Positions 48,131-49,822 of a DNA stretch of 49,822 nt are shown here, piece after piece. The notes under the pieces were generated by a model. The model saw only the letters and a list, made by a program, of their open reading frames with translations, was not told the DNA's origin and did no database searches. The translations under genes were made by a program, and so were the position numbers. Position 1 is the first letter of the stretch; each line of letters starts with the position of its first letter. Source of the DNA: DATAAZ01 sp036259875 (GTDB lineage Bacteria > Actinomycetota > Thermoleophilia > Gaiellales > Gaiellaceae). The stretch lies in assembly GCA_036259875.1 (NCBI GenBank), contig DATAAZ010000072.1:1-49822 (forward strand). The letters run 5' to 3'.

Positions 48131-49247
48131 GCCGCCGCAGCCCGCGCCGGGCGAAGCGGGCCGCCTGGTAGAGCGCCGGCCGCGGATCGTCGCGTGCGAA
48201 GACGCCGTCCACGTACGGCGGCCGCAGGAGCGCAGACGATTGCTGGAACATGAACGAGATCGACCAGCGCTTCCCCTCGTCGCGCATCCGCACCGGGGCC
48301 GGCCGGTCGCCCACGACATCGCGGTACGCGATGTGGGGGATGTTGACGCCGCACGCTTCGGCGAGCGAGTGCCACTGCCACAGGCGCGGGTTGATCTCGA
48401 TCAGCCTGTAGCGCCCGTCGCGCGGATCGCGCTTGAACTCCACCTGCGAGATCCCGTGAAAGCCGGTGTGGCGAAGGAGCGCGAGCCCCTGCTCGACCAC
48501 CTCGTCGACCCAGAGCGACTCGCCGACGCGACAGCTCCCCATGTGCTCGCGCGTCTGGCGCAGCTTGCGCCCGCAGAAGAGCGCGAGCGCCTCGCCGTCC
48601 GGCGCGACGTAGCTCCCGAGCGTGTAGAGGCCCTCGTCTCCACCACCGATGAACTCCTGGACCATCGGCTCGTACTCGCCCGCGCGCGCGTACGCCTCGC
48701 GGAGCTCCGCCTCGTCACGGCAGTAGAACGCCTGCCTCCGGTAGAGGCGTTTGAAAACGACGTTGTCGGACGGCTTCACGAGGAGCGGGAACCCCAGCTC
48801 GCGTCCGGCCGTGAGCGCCTCCTCCTCCGAGCGCGGGTGCCGGGTCTCGGGGACCGGCACCCCGATCTCGGCCGCGGCCTCGAGCTGGTAGCGCTTCCGC
48901 TGAACCCGCTCGAGGATCTCCCAGGGCGGCGCGGGGGTCGGGAACGCCTCGCCGAGCCGGTCGGCGTGACGGACGACCGCGTTCAGGTGCTCGTCGTGCG
49001 TGGGGAAGAGCGGGGTCGGGCCGTCGATCCGTTCGGCGAAGTCGGCGAGGAAGTTCACGAACGCGCGCTCGTCGGCGAGGGGGTCGGGCGCAACCACGGG
49101 GGTGGCGTACCGCGAGCGGAAGCCGAGCGCGCTGCGCCGGTGGTCGAGCGCGAGGACGCGCAGCCCGGCCCGCCCGAGCGAGCGGATTGCGCCGAGGCCG
49201 TTCACCCACGCGACCTCGGCGACGACGGCCGCGCCGCTGGGCGTCAA
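48117..49247 (-). CDS. ATP-grasp ligase
   Basis: A 376-aa ATP-grasp enzyme that would couple a carboxylate to a nucleophile. N-terminal pre-ATP-grasp domain (VNGLGAIRSLGRAGLRVLALDHR), then ELGFPLLVKPSDNVVFKRLYRR for ATP binding, VQEFIGGGDEGLYTLGSYV, and RYRLIEINPRLWQWHSLAEACGV with the metal-binding E-x-N. It resembles carbamoyl-phosphate-synthase-like ATP-grasp proteins found in polysaccharide clusters. TTG 49247 (TTGA overlap with the methyltransferase stop) is chosen because it fits the first conserved strand. Confidence 0.87.
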   Translation of the reverse strand: MTPSGAAVVAEVAWVNGLGAIRSLGRAGLRVLALDHRRSALGFRSRYATPVVAPDPLADERAFVNFLADFAERIDGPTPLFPTHDEHLNAVVRHADRLGEAFPTPAPPWEILERVQRKRYQLEAAAEIGVPVPETRHPRSEEEALTAGRELGFPLLVKPSDNVVFKRLYRRQAFYCRDEAELREAYARAGEYEPMVQEFIGGGDEGLYTLGSYVAPDGEALALFCGRKLRQTREHMGSCRVGESLWVDEVVEQGLALLRHTGFHGISQVEFKRDPRDGRYRLIEINPRLWQWHSLAEACGVNIPHIAYRDVVGDRPAPVRMRDEGKRWSISFMFQQSSALLRPPYVDGVFARDDPRPALYQAARFARRGLRRLTRA

Positions 49248-49822
49248 ACCCGCGTGAAGAGGAGCATCTTCTGGTTCCGCGGGTGGCCCCAGTCGCCGAT
49301 GTAGCTCGGCTCGAGCCGCGTCCCCTCGCAGATCCACTCGAACGTCGCGAAGTCGTAGTGGAAGAAGTCCGCGTCGAAGTGGGTGACGATCGTTTCGGTC
49401 TGGTTGATGTCCGCGAGGTTTCGCTTCCCCTGCGGGTTCTCGAAGATCGTCGCGTAGAAGCGGCCGCCCTCGTCGAGCGCCCGCTCCATCTCCATGAGGC
49501 AGCGGATGATCTTGTTGAGCGGCAGGTGCGTGAAGACGGACTGGGCGATCGCGTAGTCGAACGTGCGCCCGAACCGCTCGAACCGGAAGCGCTCGTCGGC
49601 GAGGAGGTGCGGCTCACGGTCCTCGACGCCGTAGCGCGGGAGCTCGATTTCCCGCGCGAGCGCGATCACGTCCGCGTCCTTCTCGATCCCGTAGTAGTGC
49701 CCCGGCTCGAGGTAGCGGAGGAAGTGCACGCCGGCGCGGAGGGGGCCGCAGCCGACGTCGAGCAGGTAGTGGTGCGGCTCGAGCCCCTGCTCCTTCAGGT
49801 ATTCGACCTGGAGCGGGCCGAG
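49244..49822 (-). CDS. SAM-dependent methyltransferase (5' part lies beyond the window)
   Basis: 193 codons are visible; the start is beyond the right edge. SAM motif I is LLDVGCGPLRAGVHFLRYL, then YYGIEKDADVIALA (motif II), FDYAIAQSVFTHLPLNKIIRCLMEMERALDEGG (motif IV region) and the C-terminal EPSYIGDWGHPRNQKMLLF. The class I fold is clear; the acceptor is unknown. Co-transcribed with the ATP-grasp gene, suggesting a surface-glycan or natural-product modification locus extending to the right. Confidence 0.88.
   Translation of the reverse strand, partial: LGPLQVEYLKEQGLEPHHYLLDVGCGPLRAGVHFLRYLEPGHYYGIEKDADVIALAREIELPRYGVEDREPHLLADERFRFERFGRTFDYAIAQSVFTHLPLNKIIRCLMEMERALDEGGRFYATIFENPQGKRNLADINQTETIVTHFDADFFHYDFATFEWICEGTRLEPSYIGDWGHPRNQKMLLFTRV

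Overview
The window is high-GC DNA, densely packed with genes, from what looks like a chromosome of a deep-branching Actinomycetota, most probably a Thermoleophilia (Gaiellales/Solirubrobacterales-like) lineage. That placement is an inference. It rests on the very high GC, frequent GTG starts, 4-nt stop/start overlaps, futalosine-type menaquinone synthesis, a split b6-type cytochrome bc operon, an actinobacterial-style paaABCD cluster and GtrA/GT87-like envelope genes. I see no rRNA, tRNA, CRISPR array, transposase or phage gene, and no stretch over 300 bp without a gene.

Layout. (1) 1-5196: a truncated adenine deaminase gene diverges from the three subunits of a xanthine-dehydrogenase-type molybdenum hydroxylase, followed by a YdcZ-type transporter. 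(2) 5248-11781: three crotonases face a minus-strand paaABCD epoxidase operon, with an XRE regulator plus lipoprotein between them and a divergent TetR gene at the head of paaA. (3) 11781-17024: a lipid/sphingosine-kinase-like protein, a 2-oxoacid dehydrogenase E1alpha-E1beta-(glycolipid-binding)-E2 operon, and a secreted CHRD protein. (4) 17113-24305: a cysteine-less thioredoxin-like protein, a membrane Clp-fold protease, an alkaline-phosphatase-superfamily enzyme, Pcm, GtrA and two GT-C-like membrane proteins. (5) 24262-28189: a YmdB-type phosphodiesterase, a degenerate LytM protein and an ABC-2 exporter. (6) 28215-40518: hemB, then the quinone/respiration block: ubiD, qcrA-qcrB-qcrC (Rieske, cytochrome b6-like, subunit IV fused to cytochrome c), ubiX, menG, polyprenyl diphosphate synthase, mqnE, a haloalkane-dehalogenase-like hydrolase, mqnA and mqnC. 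(7) 40555-49822: envelope and surface genes (cupredoxin, glucuronyl C5-epimerase, DedA, sugar aminotransferase, FlgD-like protein), a Fur-family regulator with a near-consensus box shared with a tiny Cys/His membrane protein, a second phosphatase, an ATP-grasp ligase and a truncated methyltransferase.

How the genes work together. Region 6 can supply most of a menaquinone pathway next to the complex that oxidises menaquinol. MqnA/MqnE/MqnC build the naphthoate precursor, polyprenyl synthase makes the tail, UbiD/UbiX-like enzymes decarboxylate, MenG methylates and QcrABC consumes the product; mqnB, mqnD and mqnP are not in the window. Region 2 handles phenylacetyl-CoA epoxidation and isomerisation. 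Region 1 can take adenine to hypoxanthine and possibly xanthine.

Structure not explained by the genes: a 58-bp interspersed repeat (two copies, 90% identical, each just before a coding start); two inverted GGGGAC(A/T)GTCCC elements sitting in frame in the E2 linkers; a recurring TANNNT hexamer 6-10 nt before the start codon of 17 genes, most of them single genes or first in their operon, which suggests that leaderless transcription is routine here; and palindromic operators next to the XRE, TetR and Fur-family genes.
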